Made by a program: the position numbers and the translations under genes. 7,878 nt of DNA from an uncultured Collinsella sp. (lineage in GTDB: Bacteria; Actinomycetota; Coriobacteriia; Coriobacteriales; Coriobacteriaceae): contig CABUDB010000069.1 of assembly GCA_902490245.1 (NCBI GenBank), forward strand, positions 1 through 7,878, in the 5' to 3' direction. The notes under the pieces were generated by a model. The model saw only the letters and a list, made by a program, of their open reading frames with translations. It had not been told where the DNA came from and did no database searches. Numbering within the stretch: the first letter of the stretch is position 1; the number at the start of each line of letters is the position of its first letter. Shown here one piece after another: positions 1 to 5,925 of the stretch.

Positions 1-1
1 G

Positions 2-172
<171 letters not shown>

Positions 173-195
173 ATCTTCGCTCGACATAGCATCGC

Positions 196-233
196 AGAAG
201 GCTCCCAGCCATCTTGGCTGGGAGCCTTCTCTA
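196..233 (+). terminator. Intrinsic terminator of gdhA
   Basis: A perfect 16-bp inverted repeat (196-211 with 215-230) closes on a 3-base TCT loop and contains the GGCTCCCAGCCA core. It lies 24 bases past the gdhA stop codon. The downstream side ends in TTCTCT, a short pyrimidine tail rather than a clean T run, but the stem is very stable. This separates gdhA from the next operon. Confidence 0.9.
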
Positions 234-238
234 TCCCG

Positions 239-249
239 GAGGACTCCTC
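239..249. repeat. Short perfect inverted repeat beside the large palindrome
   Basis: GAGGA-C-TCCTC is a perfect 11-base dyad directly abutting the left edge of the larger palindrome at 250-322. It may be part of the same element or coincidence. No function can be read from it. Confidence 0.3.
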
Positions 250-322
250 ATAACTTGCGGTGGAATACGGATTGTTTTGCGTTCCAGAACGGCTAATCAG
301 TCCGTATATCACCGCAAGTTAT
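250..322. repeat. Large imperfect palindrome (stem-loop), possible dispersed repeat
   Basis: Two 22-base arms, 250-271 and 301-322, are inverted copies matching at 20 of 22 positions. Each arm consists of ATAACTTGCGGTG, two mismatched bases, then ATACGGA. The 29-base interior holds its own small perfect hairpin, CGTTC-CA-GAACG (280-291). No T run follows, and a terminator for the upstream gene already exists at 196-230, so this is unlikely to be another terminator. Size and form fit a REP/MITE-like dispersed palindromic repeat, a protein-binding site, or a structured leader RNA. The sequence alone does not decide; copy number in the genome would. I see no flanking target-site duplication. Confidence 0.6.
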
Positions 323-369
323 GGATGGGTGGGTGGATTTTGTCCTAAAACGGTGTGCGGCCCCTCGTT

Positions 370-378
370 TGGTACACT
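370..378 (+). promoter_or_regulatory. Candidate extended -10 promoter for the hydroxylase operon
   Basis: TGG followed by TACACT matches an extended -10 element (TGn + TAnAnT; 4 of 6 in the hexamer). There is no good -35 at normal spacing (350-355 is ACGGTG). A start site near 384-386 would leave a leader of about 30 bases to GTG 415. An imperfect dyad with GTAC at both ends (372-387) overlaps the -10 and could be an operator. Prediction by eye only. Confidence 0.33.
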
Positions 379-414
379 TAAAAGTACTGGACAAGTGAAG
401 AGATGGGGGAGAAC

Positions 415-1317
415 GTGCTCAAGTTCGGTACCTACGTCCGTGTTGGAAACGCGGCCGAAGCCTATGAGCTCTTACAGAAGAACCGCAATAACAAGATTGT
501 GGGCGGTGGCATTTGGATGCGCCTGGGTTCGCGTCGCGTCGCGACGGCGATTGACCTTTCGGCCTGCGGACTCGATCAGATCGAGGAGACCGAGACCGAG
601 TTTCGCATCGGTGCCATGTGCACCCTGCGCCAGCTCGAGCGCCATGCCGAGCTCAACGCGCTTGTCAACAATGTCTTCGAGTTCGCCGTTCACGATATCG
701 TGGGCGTGCAGCTGCGCAATACCGCCACGGTGGGCGGCAGCATCTACGGCCGCTTTGGCTTCTCGGACGTGCTCTCGGCATTCCTGGCGCTCGATTCGTA
801 TGTCGAGCTGACGGGTGCCGGTCGCGTGCCGCTCGCCGAGTTCGTGGACATGGGCTATGTGCGCGACGTGATCGAGCACGTTGTGGTCGTTAAGCACGAC
901 TACCGTGCGAGCTACGAGGCCGTGCGCAAGGCCGCGACCGACTTCCCCTCCTTAAACGTCACCGCCGCCTGGTGGAACAACACTTGGCACGTCACCGTGG
1001 GCGCCCGCCCGCTGCGCGCGACCCTGCTGCAGGGCGTGGCGTGCGGCCTTACCAACGAGCAGCCTTCCGAGGACGAGCTTCGCGCCCTTGCTGCATCCGT
1101 GCGTGCCCTGAGCTACGGAACCAACCTGTGGGGCTCGGCCGACTACCGCCGCCGCATCTCGGCCCCGCTCGCCATCCAGGCCGTGCGCCGTGCCGCCGGC
1201 ATCGAGCTTTCTGCCGCGCTTGCCCGCGAGCTCGAGACCGTGCAGATCCCCAAGTTCGCCACGGACGAGTATTCCTGCCGCCGCGTGCCCGGCGTCGATT
1301 CTAGCGAGGTGCGCTAA
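415..1317 (+). CDS. Molybdenum hydroxylase FAD-binding subunit (xanthine dehydrogenase family, YgfM/XdhB-like)
   Basis: This is the flavin subunit of a three-domain molybdenum hydroxylase. It takes electrons from the [2Fe-2S] clusters of its partner and passes them to NAD+ or another acceptor in the cytoplasm. From GTG 415 it has 300 residues. Family features are a GGGIWMRLG motif at 30-38 (flavin-domain glycine loop), RNTATVGGSI around 101-110 and a following GFSDVLSAFLALD stretch, the usual TIGGN...SD...LLAL pattern of CO-dehydrogenase-type flavoproteins. A C-terminal domain follows. Start choice: GTG 415 gives VLKFGTYVRV, the normal N-terminus for the family, with GGGGGAG (405-411) in front at a short spacer of 3. 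An in-frame ATG at 403 would add four residues but has little ribosome binding site of its own. The stop codon overlaps the next start by one base (TAATG), so the two subunits are translationally coupled. The electron acceptor is not visible. Confidence 0.9.
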   Translation: MLKFGTYVRVGNAAEAYELLQKNRNNKIVGGGIWMRLGSRRVATAIDLSACGLDQIEETETEFRIGAMCTLRQLERHAELNALVNNVFEFAVHDIVGVQLRNTATVGGSIYGRFGFSDVLSAFLALDSYVELTGAGRVPLAEFVDMGYVRDVIEHVVVVKHDYRASYEAVRKAATDFPSLNVTAAWWNNTWHVTVGARPLRATLLQGVACGLTNEQPSEDELRALAASVRALSYGTNLWGSADYRRRISAPLAIQAVRRAAGIELSAALARELETVQIPKFATDEYSCRRVPGVDSSEVR

Positions 1318-4148
1318 TGGCTGCCAAACTCATCGATCTTTCCTTTACGCTCAACGGCCGCAAGGTCAAGGTTCAGATTGCCCCCGATACCATGCTCTTT
1401 TCGCTTTTGCGTGAGCAGGGTTGCGCGTCGGTGCGCTGCGCCTGCGAGACCACCAACTGCGGCCTGTGCACGGTGTGGCTCGACGGCGACCCGGTGCTGA
1501 GCTGCTCGGTTCCCGCCGCGCGCGTCGAGGGCCGCTCCATCAACACGCTCGAGGGCCTCAAGGCCGAGTCCGAGGCGCTGGCCCGTGCGATGGCTGCCGA
1601 AGGCGCCGAGCAGTGCGGTTTTTGCGCCCCCGGCCTCATCATGAACGTACTGGCGCTTGCCCGCGCCGCCAAGGAGGACCAGAGCCTCGTCGCCACGCGC
1701 GAGGAGCTCTCGCGCCAGCTCGCCGGCAACCTCTGCCGTTGCAGCGGCTACGAGAGCCAGCTGCGCGCCATCGTGCGCTTCCTCAACGAGTCCGGCGTGC
1801 AGGTGGGCTTTGAGATGCCCGAACTGCCGGTCAACGACACCAGCTGCGACGGTGTCTCGTACAAGCAGATCACCCATAAGCAGCCCAAGAAGGACTCGAA
1901 GGCGCTGCTCGAGGGCCGTCCCGTCTACACGGGCGATATGGTGCCCGCCGGGGCCCTGATCGTCAAACTCAAGCGCAGCCCCTATGCCCGCGCCAAGATC
2001 CGCTCCATCGATACGTCGCGCGCCCTGAAGGTGCCCGGCGTCGTGGGCGTCTACACTTACGAGGACGTGCCCAAGCGCCGCTTTACTATCGCCGGTCAGA
2101 GCTATCCGCAGCCGAGTCCCTACGACCGCCTGATTCTCGAGAACCTTGTTCGCTACCAAAACGAGGAGGTGGCGATCGTTGCCGCCGAAACCGAGGAGGC
2201 CGCCGACAAGGCGCTCAAGCTCATCAAGGTCGACTATGAGGTGCTCGAGCCCCTGCTCGACTTTACCCAGGCACTCGATAACGATATCGTGGTCCACCCC
2301 GAGGGCGACGTGACCTTTATGTTCCCGCAGGGCGGCGACGTTCCGCGCAACCTGGTGTGCAGCGGCACGAGCGACTTTGGCGACCTGGACGAGGCCTTCG
2401 CCCAGAGCGACATCGTCTTTGAGCGCACCTACACCAGCCAGGCCACGCAGACCGCGCCCATGGAGACCTTCCGCGCCTTCGCGACGACCGACGCGTTCGG
2501 CCGCATCTCGGTGACCACCTCTACGCAGGTGCCCTTCCACGTGCGCCGCATGGTCGCGCAGTCGCTCGACATTCCGCAGTCGCAGGTGCAGGTCATTAAG
2601 CCGCGCATCGGCGGCGGCTTTGGCTCCAAGCAGACGGGCTGCTGCGAGATTTTCGTGGCATTCGTGACGCAGCAGACCGGCCGTCCGAGTTACTGCTGCT
2701 ACACCCGCGAGGAGACCATCACCGCGGGCAACTCGCGCCACCAGATGCAGATGACCGTTAAGCTGGGCGCTATGAACGACGGCACCATCACGGCTATCGA
2801 CCTGCACACGCTGTCCAATGCCGGCGCGTACGGCGAGCACGCTACCACAACGATCGGCCTATCGGGCCACAAGAGCCTGCCCATCTACAACCACGTGAAG
2901 GCGAGCCGCTTTAGCTGGGACGCCGTCTACACCAATACCAACCGCGGCGGCGCGTATCGCGGCTACGGTGCCACCCAGGGCCAGTTTGCCGTGGAGAGCG
3001 CCGTCAACGAGCTCGCCGACATGCTGCACATGGACCCCGCCGACCTGCGCCTTAAGAACATTGTGCGCGAGGGCGAGGTCATGCCGCAGTACTACAACGA
3101 GAAGCTCAACGCCTGCGCACTCAACCGCTGCCTGCTGCGCGCGATGGACATGATCGGTTGGCGCGACAAGCCGCTAGCCGTCGACCTGGGCGACCGTGTG
3201 CGTGCTCTGGGTTGTGCGCTCACCATGCAGGGCTCGGGCATCTCCAACGTGGATATTGCCGGCATCGACATGCGCTTGGAAGAGGACGGCTTCATTACCA
3301 TCGGCACCGGCGCCACCGATAACGGCATGGGCGTCGACACGATTCTGGCGCAGATTGCCGCTGAGGAGCTGGGCGTTGAAAGCTCGCTGATCGTGGTGCG
3401 CGGCGTGGACACCGACGTGTCTCCGTTCGATGCCGGCTCGTACGCGAGCTCGGGCACGTACGTGACGGGCCTGGCAGCCAAGAACGCCGCGACCGAGCTG
3501 CGCGAGAAGATCTGCGCCAAGGCCGCCCAGATGTGGGACGTGGACGCCGCCGATGTGGTGTTCGATGGCCAGTACGTGCGCCTGTCCGACGAGCGTGCCG
3601 CACGCGAGCAGAACCGCTACCTCACGCTGCGCGACTTTGCCAACCTGTGCGTCAAGAACATCGCGGGCGGCGACGCGCTCACCTCGCATGCCTCTGCCTG
3701 CCTGCCCGTTTCGCCTCCGCCGTTTATGGCCGGCATTGCCGAGGTCGAGGTCGACAAGGCCACCGGCAAGGTGACCGTGGTGGACTACGCGGCGGCCGTG
3801 GACTGCGGCACCGTGATCAACGAGGCACTCGCGCGCGTTCAGGCCGAGGGCGGCGTTGCCCAGGGTATCGGTCACGCGCTCTACGAGATTGTCGAGCACG
3901 ATGAGCGCGGCCGCCTGCGCACCGGCAACTTTATGAGCTACAAGCTGCCCACGCGCCTGGATATCGGCAGCATTCGCGTGGCCTTTGAGCCGAGCTACGA
4001 GCCGACGGGCCCGTTTGGCGCCAAGTCGATCGGCGAGGTCGTCATCAACACGCCGCTCGCCGCCGTGGCCTCGGCCGTGGCACACGCCACCGGCCATCAG
4101 GTTCGCTCGCTGCCCATCACGCCCGAGAAGGCCCTGCTGGGGGAGTAG
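1317..4148 (+). CDS. Fused [2Fe-2S]/molybdopterin-binding subunit of a molybdenum hydroxylase (XdhD-like)
   Basis: This 943-residue catalytic subunit would hydroxylate a heterocyclic or aldehyde substrate at Mo and pass electrons through two [2Fe-2S] clusters to the FAD subunit upstream. Residues 1-80 form a plant-type ferredoxin domain with ligands C43, C48, C51 and C63. Residues 85-160 form the helical second cluster domain with CGFC at 100-103 and CRC at 140-142. The a/b hammerhead domain spans about 195-300, and the rest is the molybdopterin region. Visible there are STQ with Q404 (Mo-contacting glutamine), GGGFGSKQ at 432-439, GAYRGYG at 545-551, YASSGT at 709-714 and GPFGAKSIGE at 898-907, where E907 is the catalytic base. 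Both iron-sulfur sites and the Mo site look intact. Fe-S and Mo parts on one chain with FAD separate matches E. coli XdhD/YgfM and differs from three-subunit XdhABC. The residue matching the purine-binding Glu802 of bovine xanthine oxidase is Q439, and no arginine matches Arg880, so xanthine should not be assumed. GAGGT at 1306-1310, 6 bases upstream, supports ATG 1317. Confidence 0.93.
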   Translation: MAAKLIDLSFTLNGRKVKVQIAPDTMLFSLLREQGCASVRCACETTNCGLCTVWLDGDPVLSCSVPAARVEGRSINTLEGLKAESEALARAMAAEGAEQCGFCAPGLIMNVLALARAAKEDQSLVATREELSRQLAGNLCRCSGYESQLRAIVRFLNESGVQVGFEMPELPVNDTSCDGVSYKQITHKQPKKDSKALLEGRPVYTGDMVPAGALIVKLKRSPYARAKIRSIDTSRALKVPGVVGVYTYEDVPKRRFTIAGQSYPQPSPYDRLILENLVRYQNEEVAIVAAETEEAADKALKLIKVDYEVLEPLLDFTQALDNDIVVHPEGDVTFMFPQGGDVPRNLVCSGTSDFGDLDEAFAQSDIVFERTYTSQATQTAPMETFRAFATTDAFGRISVTTSTQVPFHVRRMVAQSLDIPQSQVQVIKPRIGGGFGSKQTGCCEIFVAFVTQQTGRPSYCCYTREETITAGNSRHQMQMTVKLGAMNDGTITAIDLHTLSNAGAYGEHATTTIGLSGHKSLPIYNHVKASRFSWDAVYTNTNRGGAYRGYGATQGQFAVESAVNELADMLHMDPADLRLKNIVREGEVMPQYYNEKLNACALNRCLLRAMDMIGWRDKPLAVDLGDRVRALGCALTMQGSGISNVDIAGIDMRLEEDGFITIGTGATDNGMGVDTILAQIAAEELGVESSLIVVRGVDTDVSPFDAGSYASSGTYVTGLAAKNAATELREKICAKAAQMWDVDAADVVFDGQYVRLSDERAAREQNRYLTLRDFANLCVKNIAGGDALTSHASACLPVSPPPFMAGIAEVEVDKATGKVTVVDYAAAVDCGTVINEALARVQAEGGVAQGIGHALYEIVEHDERGRLRTGNFMSYKLPTRLDIGSIRVAFEPSYEPTGPFGAKSIGEVVINTPLAAVASAVAHATGHQVRSLPITPEKALLGE

Positions 4149-4177
4149 CGGGTCGGCGAACAAGTCGTAATGGGCGG

Positions 4178-4202
4178 GGCGGGGCAACTCGCCCCGCCTT
4201 TC
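4178..4202 (+). terminator. Intrinsic terminator of the hydroxylase operon
   Basis: GGCGGGGC (4178-4185) pairs with GCCCCGCC (4191-4198) across an AACTC loop, 29 bases after the stop codon, and is followed by TTTC. The upstream repeat GGCGGGGC at 4173-4180 could form an alternative stem with a longer loop. The T tail is short, but the stem is very GC-rich. Confidence 0.75.
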
Positions 4203-4260
4203 GCACTCGTGGTGAGGTCGTGAGCCTGTAAAACGTGTGCGTGCGCTTGCCGTTCGTATC

Positions 4261-4269
4261 TGCTATCAT
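4261..4269 (+). promoter_or_regulatory. Candidate extended -10 promoter of tRNA-Leu
   Basis: TGCTATCAT contains an extended -10: TGC followed by TATCAT, 5 of 6 against TATAAT. It places the transcription start at about 4276-4278, some 12 bases before the mature tRNA 5' end, a typical distance. The best -35-like sequence, TTGCCG at 4247-4252, is too close (11-base spacer), so the extended -10 probably carries the recognition. Confidence 0.5.
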
Positions 4270-4288
4270 TCCTAGTCTGTGCGCTCAT

Positions 4289-4372
4289 GCGGGCGTGGCG
4301 GAATTGGTAGACGCGCCAGATTTAGGTTCTGGTGGGATTCCCGTGAAGGTTCGAGTCCTTTCGCCCGCACCA
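4289..4372 (+). tRNA. tRNA-Leu, anticodon UAG
   Basis: A full type II cloverleaf can be drawn by hand. The acceptor stem is GCGGGCG (4289-4295) with CGCCCGC (4362-4368), discriminator A4369 and encoded CCA 4370-4372. The D loop contains GAATTGGTAGA. The anticodon stem is CCAGA/TCTGG (4316-4320/4328-4332) around loop TTTAGGT, giving anticodon TAG at 4323-4325, which reads CUA and by wobble other CUN leucine codons. A long variable arm (GGGATTCCC) marks the leucine class. The T arm is GAAGG-TTCGAGT-CCTTT with one G-U pair. The gene sits 88 bases upstream of tig with no clear terminator between, so part of the transcripts may read into tig. Confidence 0.97.
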
Positions 4373-4410
4373 ACGCACCTGCGTCGGCTCCGGCCGTCGC
4401 GACTCTTTGT

Positions 4411-4418
4411 TGCATAAA
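4411..4418 (+). promoter_or_regulatory. Weak candidate -10 for tig
   Basis: TG followed by CATAAA resembles a -10 hexamer at 4 of 6 positions, 43 bases upstream of the tig start. There is no -35 match at the proper distance, and the TG sits without the usual one-base gap. The alternative is read-through from the tRNA-Leu promoter. The 4373-4448 stretch otherwise holds only a short ACGCA-CC-TGCGT hairpin (4373-4384). Confidence 0.2.
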
Positions 4419-4450
4419 GGTACCAGCACCTCAGATAAGCTGGGCAGTAT

Positions 4451-4457
4451 GAGGAGG
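4451..4457 (+). promoter_or_regulatory. Ribosome binding site that sets the tig start
   Basis: GAGGAGG is a near-perfect Shine-Dalgarno sequence. It lies 3 bases before GTG 4461 and 6 bases before TTG 4464. It also lies inside the first codons of the possible upstream start ATG 4449, which makes that ATG unlikely as the true start. Spacing alone favours TTG; start-codon preference favours GTG. Confidence 0.7.
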
Positions 4458-4460
4458 AAC

Positions 4461-5762
4461 GTGTTGAACATCACCGCTTCTGACGTCAAGGACGCCAAGC
4501 TCACCGCTACGGTCACCATCCCGGCCGCCGACGTCGACGCCGCGATCAAGAAGGCCTACAAGGATACCGCCAAGAAGTACCGTTTCCCGGGCTTCCGTGC
4601 CGGTAAGGCTCCCCGTCCGGTCATCGATTCCGCTCTTGGCGCCGAGGCTACCCTCGCTCAGGCCACCAACGACCTGATCGCCGCCAACGAGCCCGCCGTC
4701 CTCAACGAGCTCGACATCGTCCCCACCAAGAACGGTGACTACAAGGAGCTCGACCTCGCCAAGGATCACGAGGACTACACCTACACCGTCGAGTTCTCCC
4801 TGCGTCCTGCTGCCGAGCTCTCCTCCTTCGACGCCGTCGAGATCGAGATGCCTCCCGCGGAGGTCACCGAGTCTGAGATCAACAACCAGGTCGAGATGCT
4901 CCTCAACTACCGCGCCACCTTCGAGGACGTCGAGGGTCGCGCCGTCGAGGCCGAGGACTACGTCACCGTCGACCTCAAGGCCGTCGAGAACGCCGACAAC
5001 TTTGCCGCCGAGGGCCGCATGCTCATCGCCGGTAGCGATAGCAACCCCAAGGAGTTCAACGAGGCCCTGATCGGCGCTAACGTTGACGACGTCAAGACCG
5101 TCACCTGGACCGATGAGGTCGAGGAGGGCGAGGAGGCCGAGACCCACACTGTCGAGGTCACCGTCAAGGGCATCAAGGTCCGCAACACCCCCGAGCTCAC
5201 CGATGAGCTCGTCAAGTCCGACTTTGGCTTCGACAGCATCGACGCTATGCGCGACGCCATCAAGATCGAGATTGAGCAGGACAAGGCTTCCCGCCTCCCG
5301 GCCGAGAAGGAGAACCGTTGCGTCTCCGCTCTCGCCGAGCGCCTGCAGCTCGAGGAGATGGACGCCGACTACGAGCAGTCCGTCTTTGAGGAGCTTGGCC
5401 AGAACTTCCTGTCCAACCTCGCTGCCCGCGGCATGACGCTCGACACCTGGCTGCCCGCTTCCGGCCTGACCATGGAGCAGTTCATCAGCGACCTGCACAA
5501 GCAGGCCAACGACGTTGCCCGTGAGTCCCTGGCTCTCGACGCCCTCGCCCGTGAGCTCAAGATCGAGGTCACCGAGGACGACATCAACGCCGAGTTCGAG
5601 AAGGCCGGCGTCAAGGACGTCGAGGCTTCTAAGGCCGAGTTCATCGCCGATGGCCGCATGCCCGCCGTCCGCGAGTCCATCCGTCGCTCCAAGGCCGTCG
5701 ATTACCTGGTCGAGAACGCTAAGGTGACCGAGGTCGACGAGACCGCCAAGGACGCCGAGTAA
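4461..5762 (+). CDS. tig: Trigger factor, ribosome-associated chaperone
   Basis: Trigger factor sits at the ribosomal exit tunnel and shields nascent chains. From GTG 4461 it has 433 residues, against 432 in E. coli. The N-terminal ribosome-binding domain (about 1-130) carries the signature PGFRAGKAP at 43-51, matching the GFRxGK loop that docks on ribosomal protein L23. The middle FKBP-type domain (about 158-245) keeps its framework (EDYVTVDL, EALIGAN, VEVTVKGI), but the usual FIPGFE active-site segment is replaced by GSDSNPKEFNEALIG at 191-205, so isomerase activity is doubtful. The C-terminal helical chaperone domain runs from about 246 to the end, finishing in an acidic tail. Start: GTG 4461 or TTG 4464 fit the ribosome binding site; TTG would give exactly E. 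coli numbering for the GFRxGK loop. ATG 4449 is disfavoured. The gene uses almost only G/C-ending codons, as expected for high expression. It is followed by clpP and clpX, a conserved quality-control order. Confidence 0.96.
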   Translation: MLNITASDVKDAKLTATVTIPAADVDAAIKKAYKDTAKKYRFPGFRAGKAPRPVIDSALGAEATLAQATNDLIAANEPAVLNELDIVPTKNGDYKELDLAKDHEDYTYTVEFSLRPAAELSSFDAVEIEMPPAEVTESEINNQVEMLLNYRATFEDVEGRAVEAEDYVTVDLKAVENADNFAAEGRMLIAGSDSNPKEFNEALIGANVDDVKTVTWTDEVEEGEEAETHTVEVTVKGIKVRNTPELTDELVKSDFGFDSIDAMRDAIKIEIEQDKASRLPAEKENRCVSALAERLQLEEMDADYEQSVFEELGQNFLSNLAARGMTLDTWLPASGLTMEQFISDLHKQANDVARESLALDALARELKIEVTEDDINAEFEKAGVKDVEASKAEFIADGRMPAVRESIRRSKAVDYLVENAKVTEVDETAKDAE

Positions 5763-5814
5763 TTCTCGCCACCTTGCCCGCGAGCGCATGCGTGCGTCCG
5801 TGATGGGGTAAAGT

Positions 5815-5820
5815 TATACA
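5815..5820 (+). promoter_or_regulatory. Weak candidate -10 upstream of clpP
   Basis: TATACA matches 4 of 6 positions of the -10 consensus and lies in the only A/T-rich patch of the tig-clpP gap before the hairpin. No convincing -35 is found 16-18 bases upstream (GTGCGT). If it is real, the stem-loop at 5839-5879 would lie in the clpP leader RNA. Confidence 0.2.
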
Positions 5821-5838
5821 TCGGTTATCCGGTTGCTT

Positions 5839-5885
5839 CGTACGGTGCCAGCCAATGCATAGCATGCGGGCACCGTACGTTTATC
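5839..5885 (+). terminator. Stem-loop between tig and clpP: terminator or clpP leader structure
   Basis: CGTACGGTGCC (5839-5849) pairs perfectly with GGCACCGTACG (5869-5879). The 19-base loop can fold further as ATGC-ATA-GCAT (5855-5865). TTTATCT follows, a weak T tract. It lies 76 bases past the tig stop and ends 46 bases before the clpP start. It could terminate tig transcripts, fully or in part. The room left for a separate clpP promoter after it is very small, so partial read-through or a leader role is also possible. Confidence 0.5.
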
Positions 5886-5925
5886 TAGAACCAATTTGGT
5901 CCGCAAGAGAGAAATGGAGATGCGT

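Noticed and set aside
231..414. Riboswitch (purine or molybdenum cofactor) upstream of the hydroxylase operon
   Set aside because: The three-way-junction core of purine riboswitches is not recognisable, and I could not recognise the Moco motif. The structure there is a single long palindrome, and the predicted start site lies downstream of it.
260..811. 183-residue + strand open frame over the palindrome and the start of the FAD subunit
   Set aside because: Ser/Arg/Thr-rich out-of-frame reading of a G+C-rich gene; it starts inside the palindrome and has no ribosome binding site.
1314..2840. 508-residue antisense open frame over the hydroxylase large subunit
   Set aside because: It is codon-aligned with the sense gene and stays open only because TTA, CTA and TCA are not used. 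It has no family resemblance and no ribosome binding site, and the sense frame is an unmistakable enzyme.
4348..4372. tRNA-Leu as an integration site for the hydroxylase genes
   Set aside because: No second copy of the tRNA 3' end is seen in the window, no integrase is present, and the hydroxylase genes lie on the 5' side of the tRNA.
4431..5789. 452-residue antisense open frame covering all of tig
   Set aside because: A mirror of tig codon use: low-complexity Leu/Val/Asp/Gly composition with no recognisable domain. The sense strand encodes a complete trigger factor.
5890..5900. ACCAA-T-TTGGT palindrome as an operator before clpP
   Set aside because: Arms of only 5 bases, with no known matching regulator and no supporting second site.
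5763..5925. Heat-shock or Clp regulator operators upstream of clpP (CIRCE, HAIR, CtsR, ClgR)
   Set aside because: None of the consensus forms is present. CGC-N6-GCG at 5785-5796 resembles the ClgR core but has the wrong spacing and sits in CG-rich sequence where it is expected by chance.
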